A DNA stretch of 64,000 nt from JAAXKN01 sp036261625 (GCA_036261625.1 DATAKL010000011.1:1-64000), one strand, 5' to 3'; counted from the first letter of the stretch, positions 17,494-27,589 are shown. Numbers and translations: made by a program. The notes: generated from the sequence alone by a model not told the origin.

Positions 17494-17517
17494 CGTCGAA
17501 CGTCGAACGTTGAACGT
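17494..17517. repeat. GAACGT-type short repeat
   Basis: CGTCGAACGTCGAACGTTGA and the following bases form a run of degenerate CGTCGAA/CGTTGAA units. A closely related run lies at 62752-62782, 45 kb away. Both are intergenic and upstream of a gene boundary. Confidence 0.6.
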
Positions 17518-17606
17518 TTTTGCCTTTCGTTTTATTAAATTCTTTCTTTTTTTACAATTACTGACGCTAAAAGAGACAGACTTTTGCAACATAAACAAGT
17601 TTAGAA

Positions 17607-18086
17607 ATGAAAAATCTCAACAGCAGTTTTATCAGGCTCCTTGTAATCTGGTACGCAGTATTTCAAATGGCACATCTTACCTTTCTGCTCAGGGCGGCAC
17701 AGCTGCTTATCGAGAATAAGACCTTTGTCTTTCCCGCCGCACCCCCGGCAGGAGGCTGGCAATGGCAGGCCGGCAACTTCCTTATAGCCATGGGTGTTAT
17801 CGACTCGCTTAATATCCTTCTTACTATGGTCTTCATCTGGGGATTTTTTGCCAATTCCAGATGGCGGCTTTTAATCGGGCTTTTGAACCTGGGAGCAATG
17901 ATGTATTCTGCAGCTGTTTTTGCAATAGGCACAATTGCCGACGGAGCCTGGATGGCACATATCATTGAATACTCTGCAATGACTGTAGCCTTCATACCCG
18001 TGATACTTCTTTTCTTTGAACTCCTCATCCTGGGATTAAAAGGCAGATTCTACGAGTCGTATGGAGAAGGGCTGGATTTTGACTAG
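17607..18086 (+). CDS. Small integral membrane protein, unknown
   Basis: A 159-residue protein of no recognised family. It has four probable transmembrane segments (about 10-28, 54-80, 86-105, 122-143) and a short soluble tail. A loop near 42-53 is rich in Pro, Gly and Trp (AAPPAGGWQWQ). It stands alone between two convergent or oppositely oriented genes, and I see no clear ribosome site. It is kept as a gene because of the long frame with regular membrane topology. Confidence 0.6.
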   Translation: MKNLNSSFIRLLVIWYAVFQMAHLTFLLRAAQLLIENKTFVFPAAPPAGGWQWQAGNFLIAMGVIDSLNILLTMVFIWGFFANSRWRLLIGLLNLGAMMYSAAVFAIGTIADGAWMAHIIEYSAMTVAFIPVILLFFELLILGLKGRFYESYGEGLDFD

Positions 18087-18131
18087 CAGCTCCTCCTCCC
18101 CTTCTGCCTGAATGCTCCCCTTCTGCCTCTT

Positions 18132-21100
18132 TTACGCACCTCCGCCCGCAGAAAGATCCACCTGTACCTTGCCCGTCCTTTTTAATATTCCCCAGCCGAC
18201 GAGTGTACCCTTGATTGCGGCAGTAAAGGATTTAATCAAAACCCAGTACATCAACTGACGGTATAAGAACCTCTGAGGCAGTATGAGCCAGAGACGGTTC
18301 ATCTTTTCCTTTTCAAACATAAAGGCTATGGCTGCCGAAACAAAATCCAGTACTAAAAACAATCCATAATAAACTATAATCTGCTTCCAGTATCCTCCCA
18401 GTATTCCAAGAACCATCATAAGTTCTGCCAGGGGGGAGAACAGGGGCAGAAGAAAATGGAAAAGAAGAACGTTCGGAAGCGCAATAAGTCCCAGACTCTT
18501 GTAATTATGGTTGAATACTGCGTCGCGGTGCTTCCAGAGACTCTGCATTATTCCGAATGACCAGCGGAAACGCTGGCGCAGGAACATCCTGATGGTTTCT
18601 GGAGCCTCGGTGTATGCCAGGGCATGCTCATTATAGCGCACGACGTGCTTGTTTCTTAATAGTCTTATCGTAATATCGCAATCCTCGGCCAGTGTGTCCG
18701 TGGTAAAGCCTTCGGCCTCAAGAATATGTTTTTTCCTGAAAGCCCCAATTGCCCCCGGCACCACGGTAATCGCATTCAGAAGATCGAAAGCCCTGCGGTC
18801 GAAGTTCTGGCTTGTAATATATTCAATCGACTGCCACTTTGTTATAAAGTTTCTCTCGTTGCCCACCTTCACGTTGCCCGCCACAGCTGCTATATTTTCA
18901 TCTTCCAGGATAGTTTCAACAAGCCTCGAAACTGCATCCGGCATAAGCTGAGTGTCGGCATCGATACAGACAACTATTTCTCCTTTTGCCTCAGAAATGC
19001 CGTAATTAAGTGCTGTTGCCTTTCCGCCGTTGGGCTTTGTAAAGACCCTGACCTTTGGGTTATCCTTAAAGGCCCCGCTTACCACGCTGAAGGTCTCGTC
19101 TTTTGAGCCGTCGTCAACAAAAACTATTTCATAGCAGGGATAGCTGCACCTTAAGAGATTCTTCACATTTTTAACAGCATGCACCGCCTCGTTATATGCC
19201 GGAACGATAAGGCTGACCAGGGGAAGATTTTCCTTTGGAGGCATTTTTTCATTACGCCTTTTATTCTTCTGCATTGAGGCAAACGTTCCGACCAGAATAA
19301 GCCTGCCCAGTGCTAGTAATATCCCAAGGAAGAAAAGAGCAAAAATAAAACGGTTCACCCAGTAGATTACCTCGGCAATCGACCAGTTCACTTTCGACAA
19401 GAAGACGTCTTTTCTGTTTGTAAGCGGCGGCATCACATCGTCGCGCGTTTTGCCAAGGAGGCTGGCTACGGATGCAAACTTATAGCCCCGGTCCTTAAAA
19501 TATTTTATGATTAAAGGGAGTTCCTTTACGGTCTGCGAACGGTCCCCTCCTGCGTCATGCAGGAGTAATATGCTGCCGAAGGATTCCTCGCGTTTAACGC
19601 GGGCCATAATTGAATCGGCCCTGACGCCTTCCTGCCAGTCCTGAGGGTCAATTGAAGCCCCGACGGTATAGTAATTCTGGTTTCTGGCCTCAATGATCGG
19701 AAGAATTTCCTGTATATGCTCCGGCTCGGTATCGGCATCGTACGGGGGGCGGAATAAAACCGTCGAGTGCCCGGTAATGCTTTCAATGAGGCGCCTGGTG
19801 GAATTAAGCTCGAATCGTGTCCTTTCAATGCTCGTAATTGCCAGGTTCGGGTGCATAAAGGAGTGGTTTCCTATCTCATGGCCCTCGTCGTACATTCTTT
19901 TTATAAGGCTCAGGTTGTTTTCGGCATTTACGCCCAGGACAAAAAATGCAGCCGGGACGTGCTCGCGCTTTAATATGTCCAGTATTGCAGGCGTGTAACG
20001 GCTGTCGGGACCGTCGTCAAAGGTAAGCACAACAATTTTCTTTGCGGCGTTGCCGAACTTCCGGATAAGATATGAAGAAGGCAGCTGTTTATAGTTTTCC
20101 TCTGAGATCACCTGGTCGTTTTTGTCATATTCTATGTCGATCACGCCCTTCTGCGGTGTGGAAACGATGTCCAGAATTTCACCCTCGCCCTCAAAGTCGA
20201 GACTTGTAGAGTGATCAATTGTCTCAAGTTTTCTCACATCCAGCGGTTTCTTGTTTAAGGAGTCCTGGCTCAGGCTCTTATTAAAGAAGCTCCACAGCCT
20301 CGGATCCTCGCCTCCCAGTCGCCAGAGTGCAACGCCTGCCGTACCGAAGTCCTCCGCCGTGCGGATCAGATTAAAGCAGGTGGCGGCATCGGTAAACCAG
20401 ACCGTGTGCGGCTTGTCGTTGTCGTCATAATATGTATAATTCAGGTTATAATTATTGTTGTCAAATTCTATTTTCCCCTCAGATTCCTTGGCTCTGACTA
20501 GTGCCTCCTGGTAGGTTATATCCTCTCCCTCGTCGTTCTGCGGCCAGTCGTAGCCGTAGGCGGGTATGCCCAAGATAATTTTTGCCGGCGAGGTTTTCTT
20601 AATGATATTAAAGAGATTATATTCAACCCATTTGATGTCTGCAACAGGACCCGGATTGCTCTCCTGGTAGTGCAGGTCGTAGGCCATGGGGACGAGGTAA
20701 TTGTTATAGTTCTGAAGCTCCGCATAGTCATAGGCGTTATCGCCGACAGGCAAGTCCTGTGTTACAATAAAATTCCTGCGGCTCAGCTTTTCATAAAGCT
20801 CCTTCTGGAATTCCAGCAAATCGGGTTTATCCTTAAGGCTCAGGCTCTCAAAGTCGACATTAACTCCTGCAAACCTGTACTTTTCAAGCATCCGTAAGAG
20901 GCTCTCAATAAACTTCGTGCGGCGTTCACGCGAGGAGATTATGCGTTCGGCATTGCCAGGATTCCATTTTTCATTAAAGTAGTTGGATACCATGGGAAGG
21001 ATTTTAACCTTATGGCTCTGCATTAGCGCCAGTGCACGGAAATCGATGTCGGAGACCACAGTATCGGCATTATCCCCTGCAAAGAGCCATTCAGGCATAA

Positions 21101-21506
21101 CCATATTCATTTTATCTATATTGTCTCTTAAGGAGTAGAACGACTGTGCATCCCAGTTGACGTAAAACCCCGCCCTGATCTGGTCTGTTTTCACCAGGCT
21201 CGCTTTATGGTTCTGCCTCATGTGGTTTTGAGAGACGAGCTTCATGAGCTCCCTGCGGCTCTTATGATACAGCTTATTTTCCTTTGTGGAAATGGTAGTA
21301 ATTTGCTCAGGATTAAGGACTTTCCTGTAGAGTTCGTTCTGCTCTCGCAGCCTGGGAAGTGAGGTGCCGCTTTCGCTAAGAATGTCAACTCCTATGGCAA
21401 CTCCGGCCAGTGTGACAAGAACAAGCACAAAACGTATGGTTCCCTTAAAAGCTCTCCACCTTTTATCGGATTCGCTCGAAAAAACGGGTTTATTCTGGTT
21501 GGTCAT
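18132..21506 (-). CDS. GH18-CE4-GT2 polysaccharide fusion protein
   Basis: One chain of 1124 residues with three enzyme domains. An N-terminal membrane anchor (about 25-43) is followed by a GH18 chitinase-like domain (about 105-415, catalytic motif GVNVDFE near 217), then a NodB/CE4 polysaccharide deacetylase (about 490-690, FDDGP and HSFMHP). A second membrane segment lies near 715-740. A processive GT2 synthase follows (about 765-1000, VPAYNEA, DADTQ, AEDCD and QRFRW), then C-terminal membrane helices. Hydrolase and deacetylase face outside and the synthase faces inside. The set mirrors PgaB plus PgaC of poly-N-acetylglucosamine export, so it probably makes and edits a beta-linked amino-sugar polymer. 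The product is not proven. Confidence 0.9.
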   Translation of the reverse strand: MTNQNKPVFSSESDKRWRAFKGTIRFVLVLVTLAGVAIGVDILSESGTSLPRLREQNELYRKVLNPEQITTISTKENKLYHKSRRELMKLVSQNHMRQNHKASLVKTDQIRAGFYVNWDAQSFYSLRDNIDKMNMVMPEWLFAGDNADTVVSDIDFRALALMQSHKVKILPMVSNYFNEKWNPGNAERIISSRERRTKFIESLLRMLEKYRFAGVNVDFESLSLKDKPDLLEFQKELYEKLSRRNFIVTQDLPVGDNAYDYAELQNYNNYLVPMAYDLHYQESNPGPVADIKWVEYNLFNIIKKTSPAKIILGIPAYGYDWPQNDEGEDITYQEALVRAKESEGKIEFDNNNYNLNYTYYDDNDKPHTVWFTDAATCFNLIRTAEDFGTAGVALWRLGGEDPRLWSFFNKSLSQDSLNKKPLDVRKLETIDHSTSLDFEGEGEILDIVSTPQKGVIDIEYDKNDQVISEENYKQLPSSYLIRKFGNAAKKIVVLTFDDGPDSRYTPAILDILKREHVPAAFFVLGVNAENNLSLIKRMYDEGHEIGNHSFMHPNLAITSIERTRFELNSTRRLIESITGHSTVLFRPPYDADTEPEHIQEILPIIEARNQNYYTVGASIDPQDWQEGVRADSIMARVKREESFGSILLLHDAGGDRSQTVKELPLIIKYFKDRGYKFASVASLLGKTRDDVMPPLTNRKDVFLSKVNWSIAEVIYWVNRFIFALFFLGILLALGRLILVGTFASMQKNKRRNEKMPPKENLPLVSLIVPAYNEAVHAVKNVKNLLRCSYPCYEIVFVDDGSKDETFSVVSGAFKDNPKVRVFTKPNGGKATALNYGISEAKGEIVVCIDADTQLMPDAVSRLVETILEDENIAAVAGNVKVGNERNFITKWQSIEYITSQNFDRRAFDLLNAITVVPGAIGAFRKKHILEAEGFTTDTLAEDCDITIRLLRNKHVVRYNEHALAYTEAPETIRMFLRQRFRWSFGIMQSLWKHRDAVFNHNYKSLGLIALPNVLLFHFLLPLFSPLAELMMVLGILGGYWKQIIVYYGLFLVLDFVSAAIAFMFEKEKMNRLWLILPQRFLYRQLMYWVLIKSFTAAIKGTLVGWGILKRTGKVQVDLSAGGGA

Positions 21507-21844
21507 ACCTTAAATTAATATAATTAAAAGACAATATGCTACCAGGTTGAACAATTCCACAAAGAAAAAGTTCTGCTTGCAAGCTGCAAAAAAACGGAAA
21601 ACCTGGCTGGCAATCCATGGTAAAATACGGGGCTGAATATTGGATAATATTAAATTAAATACCTGAACAGCTCACGACTGACTAGCCACGGCCTTCAGGC
21701 CGTGGACAAATGAATCAAATAACCCGTGGCTTTAGCCACAGATCCTCCGTCCGAAAATCTGTGGCTAAAGCCCAAAAGAGGAGAGAATCCCGCTAACCAC
21801 GGCCTAAAAGGCCGTGGCTATTCATGGGAATTTCTAAAACACAT
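21507..21844. other. Intergenic region holding a three-hairpin repeat
   Basis: 338 bp between two minus-strand genes. The right half is a composite repeat element (annotated at 21670-21825). The left part (21507-21660) contains the promoter region of the downstream fusion gene, and I see no defined motif in it. Confidence 0.6.
21670..21825 (+). repeat. Three-hairpin repeat element, single copy
   Basis: Three consecutive stem-loops: CCACGGCC/GGCCGTGG with loop TTCA (21686-21705); a perfect 16-bp stem, 21728-21743 with 21757-21772; and CCACGGCC/GGCCGTGG with loop TAAAA (21797-21817). The linkers (GATCCTCCG, AAAGCCCAAA, GAGA) are also shared with the inverted pair at 56590-56892, so this is a dispersed element, not a simple terminator. 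Confidence 0.85.
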
Positions 21845-23683
21845 CTATTTAACTTCAAATATATCCCCCGTAAGGGCCGGCAAATCAAGCTTCATATCGG
21901 GGGTGAATTTAATCTCTTTTCCTGTCATAAGGCTTTTCAAAAACTTTGCGTTCTTAAAATGATCGCCGAGAGATGAAATATCCAGTTTCTGAGGCGCCTT
22001 GTTAGCGTTAAGCACAACAAGCACGGTCTCTTTATCCGAAATCCTCAGATAAGGATATACCTCGTCAAACGGCGGGAAATGAATGAGCCTGCCCGTCTGA
22101 ATGGCCTCACTATTCTTTCTTACTTCCAGGAGCTTATGGACAAAATCGTATATTTCGTTTTCCTTCTCCGTGCGTCCTTCCTTTGTAAATGCGTTGTGGT
22201 CACTGTTCGGGAATCCGCCGGGGAAGTCGGCACGCTTGCGCCCGTCATCGGGTCCGCCAACGATGCCTATCTCAGTTCCGTAATAGATCTGCGGAATGCC
22301 GCGCGTCGTCAAAAGAAGCTCCATAGCCAGCCTGAACTGATTAAAGTCGCTGTGCAGCAGGTACATTATCCTTTCCACGTCGTGGTTATCCAGGAAAGTG
22401 ACGAGATTTGAGGGGTTAGGGAAAAGATAATCCTTTGCAATGTCGTCATACATTCTTCTTAATCCCCGTCCGTTTGCAAATGCGTCAGATGCTGCATCAC
22501 GGAATGCAAAATCGGTTACGCTGGGGAGATTGGTATCGAACTTTTTCGGAAAAAAGCTTCCTGTCTGGAAAGGCGCCAGAAATGCCGGATCCCCCATCCA
22601 CACCTCACCAACGATATTAAATTTGGGATACTCGGTAAGTATCGTCTTATTCCATACGGACAAAAACTTCTGGTCAGGATACGGGTAGGTGTCTTCCCTT
22701 ATGCCGTCCAGGCCTGAATATTCAATCCACCACAATGTATTTTCTGTCAGGTACTTTGCCAGGTACGGATTCCTCTGGTTTAAGTCGGCCATTTCATTGA
22801 CAAACCAGCCGTGATTGTTAAAATCCCTGACAGCAGGATCGCTATGGATATCGTAGATTGAGGAGTTGATGTGGCGCGTAATAGTGTGGTTTTCTTTTGA
22901 TCCGTTAAGCCAGTCCCGGGAAGGAAGATTCTTCAGCCACGGGTGAAAGCTTGAGATGTGGTTATTCACATGGTCTAAGATAACCTTAAGTCCCCTCTTA
23001 TGGGCTTCTTCAACAAATTTTTTATAGAGCTCATTTGTGCCGAAGCGCGCGTCAATTTTATAGTGGTCCGTAACGGCATAACCGTGATAGCTCAGTCGGG
23101 TGTTATTTTCAACCAAGGGGTTTACCCATATGGCTGTAACGCCCAGATCCTTAATATAATCCAGATGATCTATTATGCCCTGAATGTCGCCCCCGTGGCG
23201 CCCGTAGGCTGAGTCGGGCAGGTAATGATCCCTCATTCCCGGCACTTCATCATTTTTTCTGTCGCCGTTTGCAAATCGGTCGGGTGTAATCATATAGAGC
23301 ACGTCTTTGGAGCTGAAGCCCTGATAGCGCCCGGAAGGATTCTCCCTCTTAAGAATGGGAAAATCAACTGCGGCCTTATCCTGTCCTTTTGTAAGCGTTA
23401 ATGTGTACGTGCCGGGGGCTGTATTATCCGGAATTTCAATATCAATAAATGCATAGGAAGGATTATCCGTATTGTTAACCTTCACCACTTTAAGTTTGGG
23501 CGAAGTGAAGCTTGCCTTAACGCCCTTCAGGCCTTCACCATAGACCATGAGCTGAACATGATTATACTTCATGCCGCTCCACCAGTTCGGGGGCTCTACC
23601 TTGTATACCTTAACACTCTGGGCAAAAGAAGCCTGAAAGGTAAAAACAATCAGGAATAAAACACTTTTCATTTTAAGAGACAT
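21845..23683 (-). CDS. Secreted alpha-amylase family (GH13) enzyme
   Basis: A starch or maltodextrin hydrolase of 612 residues with a signal peptide (about 1-21) and a cyclomaltodextrinase-type N-terminal domain (about 22-120, PNWWSGMKYNHVQLMVYG). The GH13 barrel has the four usual regions: DHVNNH, the nucleophile in DGIREDTYPY (Asp near 330), the acid/base in GEVWMGDP (Glu near 359) and FLDNHDVER (Asp near 434). A small C-terminal beta domain follows. GGAGGA lies 10 nt before the ATG. It is probably a periplasmic or outer-surface neopullulanase-like enzyme, and no SusCD pair is adjacent. Confidence 0.92.
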   Translation of the reverse strand: MSLKMKSVLFLIVFTFQASFAQSVKVYKVEPPNWWSGMKYNHVQLMVYGEGLKGVKASFTSPKLKVVKVNNTDNPSYAFIDIEIPDNTAPGTYTLTLTKGQDKAAVDFPILKRENPSGRYQGFSSKDVLYMITPDRFANGDRKNDEVPGMRDHYLPDSAYGRHGGDIQGIIDHLDYIKDLGVTAIWVNPLVENNTRLSYHGYAVTDHYKIDARFGTNELYKKFVEEAHKRGLKVILDHVNNHISSFHPWLKNLPSRDWLNGSKENHTITRHINSSIYDIHSDPAVRDFNNHGWFVNEMADLNQRNPYLAKYLTENTLWWIEYSGLDGIREDTYPYPDQKFLSVWNKTILTEYPKFNIVGEVWMGDPAFLAPFQTGSFFPKKFDTNLPSVTDFAFRDAASDAFANGRGLRRMYDDIAKDYLFPNPSNLVTFLDNHDVERIMYLLHSDFNQFRLAMELLLTTRGIPQIYYGTEIGIVGGPDDGRKRADFPGGFPNSDHNAFTKEGRTEKENEIYDFVHKLLEVRKNSEAIQTGRLIHFPPFDEVYPYLRISDKETVLVVLNANKAPQKLDISSLGDHFKNAKFLKSLMTGKEIKFTPDMKLDLPALTGDIFEVK

Positions 23684-23791
23684 TTTAAGCTGTTCCTCCG
23701 GAGAATGGATATTTGTAAGTTTCAGTTTTCAAATATATGACAAATTCCTGAAATAATGCGAGAGGGATTTTAATTTGAATGCAGTAAATTA

Positions 23792-23824
23792 AGGGGCCTT
23801 CGGAATTTTAAGCCCGAAAGCCCT
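23792..23824 (-). terminator. Possible terminator after cstA
   Basis: Downstream of cstA on the minus strand, an imperfect stem (AGGGCTTTCGG with CCGAAGGCCCCT) closes a 10-nt loop. The U-tract is weak. Confidence 0.4.
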
Positions 23825-23831
23825 AAGGAAT

Positions 23832-25517
23832 TTATGATGCGCTCTTCTGATTAAAGAGTTGGTAGAGCTTCTGCACGGCAGGGGACTTTCCCTTTGAACT
23901 CTTCAGAACAACCCTCACGGTCTCATATATCAGCACAAAGGCCAGCCCCATGAGCATAATTGAAAGAATTCCGATTGCATTCAGGCCGTAGTCGTTAATA
24001 AGAAGAATAAGCGCCCAGATTGTCATTACAACCATAAATGTCATAGGCAGTATTACAAAGCCTGCTTTCTTCTCCGACTTCTTAAGCCAGACAAAAATCA
24101 CCAGGAAAGTAAGCCCTGCAAGAAGCTGGTTCGTAACGCCGAAGACCGGCCATATGGCTTTCCAGGCTGCAACGGGGTTTCCCTGCTGATCGTGGAAAGT
24201 AACAAAAAGAAATACCAGGGGAAGAGCTATTGTAGCCAGTGTTGAAAAGTATCTGTACTTAGGATTCTTAATTAAGAAAATTTCCTCAAATATGTAGCGC
24301 CCGAGCCTTGTCGCCGTGTCGAGAGTAGTTAAGATAAAAGTTGACAATGCCAGAAGTCCAAACGAGTAACCGAGCTTTTCAGGAATGCCGAATGTGCTGA
24401 GGAACTTGCCTATTCCCGTTCCGTAGATTACAAGGGGAGGCATGGAGGAAAGAGTGCTGTCCCGGGCTATCATGGCTACAGTAATTATGGCTATTACGGC
24501 AACCAGCCCTTCAATCAGCATGGCCCCGTAGCCGATGGTCCTTACGTCGGACTCCTTATTGATCTGCTTTGATGAAGTGCCGGAGGCCACAATGGCATGG
24601 AAGCCCGAGCATGCCCCGCAGGCAACTGTAATAAAAAGTATCGGAAAAAGCGCTCCCAACTGTGCCGCCTCCCAGCCTATAAAAGAAGGGTACTGCATTG
24701 CAAAGCCTCCGAAGAGAATTCCCAAAAGCCCGCTTAAGATTGAAGCATAAAGCAGATAGCTTGAGAGATAATCCCTCGGCTGAAGAAGTATCCATACGGG
24801 TGTAGTTGAAGCAATAAAACAGTAGATCATCAGTATCACACCCCACGTTCTGGATGCATCCAGATTCCGAAGAAATGGTACTGCGTTTATGTCAATAGGA
24901 ATCCATTCTCCAATGAATGCGGCAATAAAAACAAGCGGCACAAAAATAAGCGAAGCTTTAAGTACAGAAATTTTCAGCCTGTAGACAAAAGTGCCGAAGC
25001 CAACGGCAAGAGCTATAAAAAGTATTGAAGAAGTGGCTACACCCTTGTCCTGTGTAAATGTTGCCGCCGTTAGATCCGTAAAGACAACCAGTATATAAAC
25101 AACCAGGAGCCACACAAAGAGAAGAAAGAGCCTGAAAGACAGGGGCGACATATGCTCCCTTGCTATCTCGGCTATGGAGCGCGCCTTATGGCGTATTGAG
25201 GCCGTAAGGGCCGAGAAATCGTGCACCCCGCCTATAAATATTGATCCTATTATTACCCAGAGCAAAGCCGGAAGCCATCCGAAGGCAACGGCTGCAATTA
25301 TAGGCCCCACAATGGGCCCTGCTCCTGCAATGGATGAAAAGTGATGCCCCAATAGAACAGATTTTTTAGCCGGCACGCGGTCTATGCCGTCGTAGTCGGT
25401 ATGACTTGGAGTTGGGTTATCATCCGAGATACTAAAACGCCTGTCTAAGAATCTCCCGTAGAAGAAGTAAGCCGTAACGAAGAGAATGACTGCAAGTGTG
25501 AAAATAAAGGTCAGCAT
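23832..25517 (-). CDS. cstA: Carbon starvation protein CstA family transporter
   Basis: A polytopic inner-membrane transporter of 561 residues, about 15 membrane segments. CstA relatives carry pyruvate or peptides. Family signatures are visible: HHFSSIAGAGPIVGPIIAA (about 58-76), GGVHDFSAL, then GACSGFHAIVASGTSSKQ (about 307-324) and LDTATRLGRYI. It is shorter than E. coli CstA (about 700 residues), matching the compact form found in many anaerobes. It stands alone. Substrate assignment is by family only. Confidence 0.92.
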   Translation of the reverse strand: MLTFIFTLAVILFVTAYFFYGRFLDRRFSISDDNPTPSHTDYDGIDRVPAKKSVLLGHHFSSIAGAGPIVGPIIAAVAFGWLPALLWVIIGSIFIGGVHDFSALTASIRHKARSIAEIAREHMSPLSFRLFLLFVWLLVVYILVVFTDLTAATFTQDKGVATSSILFIALAVGFGTFVYRLKISVLKASLIFVPLVFIAAFIGEWIPIDINAVPFLRNLDASRTWGVILMIYCFIASTTPVWILLQPRDYLSSYLLYASILSGLLGILFGGFAMQYPSFIGWEAAQLGALFPILFITVACGACSGFHAIVASGTSSKQINKESDVRTIGYGAMLIEGLVAVIAIITVAMIARDSTLSSMPPLVIYGTGIGKFLSTFGIPEKLGYSFGLLALSTFILTTLDTATRLGRYIFEEIFLIKNPKYRYFSTLATIALPLVFLFVTFHDQQGNPVAAWKAIWPVFGVTNQLLAGLTFLVIFVWLKKSEKKAGFVILPMTFMVVMTIWALILLINDYGLNAIGILSIMLMGLAFVLIYETVRVVLKSSKGKSPAVQKLYQLFNQKSAS

Positions 25518-25707
25518 TATAAATTCCTCAATTTATTTATCAAATACATCGAAGTTCATCTTAAGTACTTGTAAAACAGAAGAATCGGAAATAAACCATA
25601 CTCAAAATAAGAAATCCGCCAGTTCTTCCAAAGGGTATTTGATACATTAATGGGGGACTGTTTTTCAGGCTCGGGGAAGTTTTCGTGAGTATAAATGACA
25701 GGAATGC

Positions 25708-25732
25708 CCCGGGGAATTAGTTTATCCCCGGG
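25708..25732 (-). terminator. Hairpin after the carboxypeptidase gene
   Basis: CCCGGGGA (25708-25715) pairs with TCCCCGGG (25725-25732) around a 9-nt loop, 16 nt beyond the M14 stop codon. There is no strong U-tract on the minus strand. Confidence 0.5.
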
Positions 25733-25747
25733 ACAGGTTTCAAAAAA

Positions 25748-27589
25748 CTATTTCAGGAGTAACATCTTCCTGGACAAGGACATACTGCCGGCACTGAGGC
25801 GGTATATGTAAATGCCGCTGGAAAGCCCCCGTGCGCTGAAGTGGACTTCATGCATACCTTTCTGCTTGTAGCCGTCTTCAACTACTTTAACCTCCTTGCC
25901 CAGTATGTCGTAAACCGTAAGCCTGACGAAAGCGCCGCTTAATAGATTATACCTTATCGTAGTCTCTGGATTAAATGGGTTCGGATAGTTCTGATACAAT
26001 GCGAAATCCTCCGGAACCGGCATTTCCTCCACGCGAGTTACTTCTCCTTTATAGACTACCCTGAATGCATCGCTGGCGGCATAGGAAGTTTCATTGTTAT
26101 CCACCCTGATTGTAATTAAGGCCGGGGACTTGAGCACCAGGCTGTCTGTAAGAAGATTCCACTGACCTCCGTCTTTCTGCTGGTTTTTGTAGACCGTAAG
26201 GCTGTCGCTATTTGCCGTCATCGTAATTTTTGTATTAGGAGATACTCCGGAAGCCGAAGGCCACCAGCCGCCAACGCTGTAAATTCCGGCAGGAAGAGTT
26301 TCGGTGTGATAGGTTACAGAAGATTTACTTGTTCCCTTATTAAGTACGAGATAATTCCGCCCGAAGAACAGCAATCCCGTCGAATCGGCAATTGTTGTTC
26401 CTGACACTACAGCCTCTGAGTTATCCAGCTGCAGGTGCTTCGGATGCGAAATGCCCAGGTATTCAGCTATTGCATAGAGAGTGCGCTGACCTATCTGGAA
26501 CAGGCTTGCATTTGTAACCCAATAGCCCGTTGAATACTGGTCGTAGGGGGTCTCATAGGTAAGAGCCATAACAGACTGCCCGTAGTTCTGATAAAGCCAC
26601 CCTTCTGGAAAATAATATCCGATATTCGAATAGCTGTAGTCTTTCTTTGTAAAATACGGATTGTCGGAAGTATTAAGGTTTGCAAACTGGTTCTGCCTTA
26701 AGTAAAAGTCCGCCGTTGTGGATGAGGCGGTATGGATCCAGAACGTTGCAAACTTTGCCGCCTGAGAGTGAATATTCAGGAAAACAGAAAGCTGATGGTT
26801 AGCGTTAATTTCTTTCATCTTGTTTCTTAAAGCCAGAACTTCAAGTGAAGCCATTCCGTCAGGAAGCCCCCAGTTGGATTCAACGTCAACGCCGTCGGTA
26901 TTGGTTCTTGACTTTCCGTAGTACACGCCGTCGGGATTTGTAAAAGGCACAATATAGAAGATAAGATTTTTCTTGTAATAGTTTACAACTTCATTGTTGC
27001 TTAAGAGCTCACTTATGATCCCGTCCAGGTGCCAGGAGCCCGGAGTTTCACTAGGATGTGTGCGGGCATGAATCCAGACAGCCCGCTTCCGGCTGTTGCT
27101 TACATTTGGATCTGTAATGGTGAGCATCTGAAGCGGAAGGTTATGTTTTGTAAAGCCTATTGTATCCACCTTAACGTCGCTATGCTTCTGCCATTCCTTA
27201 ATCCTCTCCTGGAGGTAGCTGTAGTTATAGGGGATGTAATAGGAAACGTAGACCGTATCCTGCTCGAAAGTCTTTTCGAAGTAGTTCATCCTGGGGCTTT
27301 CAATCATTGTGAAGCGGTAGAACTCCTTATTGTCGTATGAATAGAAAGGCCTGTTCACGTCTGTTGATGGGATGGTAACAGAAATATGTCTGTTTTTAGC
27401 GCCTGTAATTCTGAAATAAAACCATCTGCCGCCGATATCATTGGTACTGTTTGTTGTAACGGTATAGTTCACAGAGTCGGTTGTTGTAACAGAATTTATA
27501 TTTCCGCTTTCAAAATTTGCGTCGAACTTTACCTGTGCCGAAATAATTAACTGAAGAGCCAACACTAAAACAATAGTAAATATTTTCAT
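25748..27589 (-). CDS. Secreted M14 zinc carboxypeptidase, T9SS cargo
   Basis: A secreted metallocarboxypeptidase of 613 residues. It has a signal peptide (about 1-19), an N-terminal beta domain and an M14 catalytic domain. Zinc ligands sit in THPSE (about 178-181) and LNIHSQ (His near 272), and the catalytic Glu is in LTYETPY (about 345). A second beta domain (about 400-515) follows. The last 80 residues are a type IX sorting domain (NYPNPFNPETTIRYNL, then a terminal KMLLLK). It probably acts at or outside the cell surface on peptides or cell-wall peptides. Its start codon lies inside an 89-bp sequence duplicated at 33014-33102. Confidence 0.9.
   Translation of the reverse strand: MKIFTIVLVLALQLIISAQVKFDANFESGNINSVTTTDSVNYTVTTNSTNDIGGRWFYFRITGAKNRHISVTIPSTDVNRPFYSYDNKEFYRFTMIESPRMNYFEKTFEQDTVYVSYYIPYNYSYLQERIKEWQKHSDVKVDTIGFTKHNLPLQMLTITDPNVSNSRKRAVWIHARTHPSETPGSWHLDGIISELLSNNEVVNYYKKNLIFYIVPFTNPDGVYYGKSRTNTDGVDVESNWGLPDGMASLEVLALRNKMKEINANHQLSVFLNIHSQAAKFATFWIHTASSTTADFYLRQNQFANLNTSDNPYFTKKDYSYSNIGYYFPEGWLYQNYGQSVMALTYETPYDQYSTGYWVTNASLFQIGQRTLYAIAEYLGISHPKHLQLDNSEAVVSGTTIADSTGLLFFGRNYLVLNKGTSKSSVTYHTETLPAGIYSVGGWWPSASGVSPNTKITMTANSDSLTVYKNQQKDGGQWNLLTDSLVLKSPALITIRVDNNETSYAASDAFRVVYKGEVTRVEEMPVPEDFALYQNYPNPFNPETTIRYNLLSGAFVRLTVYDILGKEVKVVEDGYKQKGMHEVHFSARGLSSGIYIYRLSAGSMSLSRKMLLLK

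Noticed and set aside
17510..17719. 69-codon frame overlapping the small membrane protein gene
   Set aside because: It overlaps the more convincing membrane protein in another frame and shows no domain or ribosome site.
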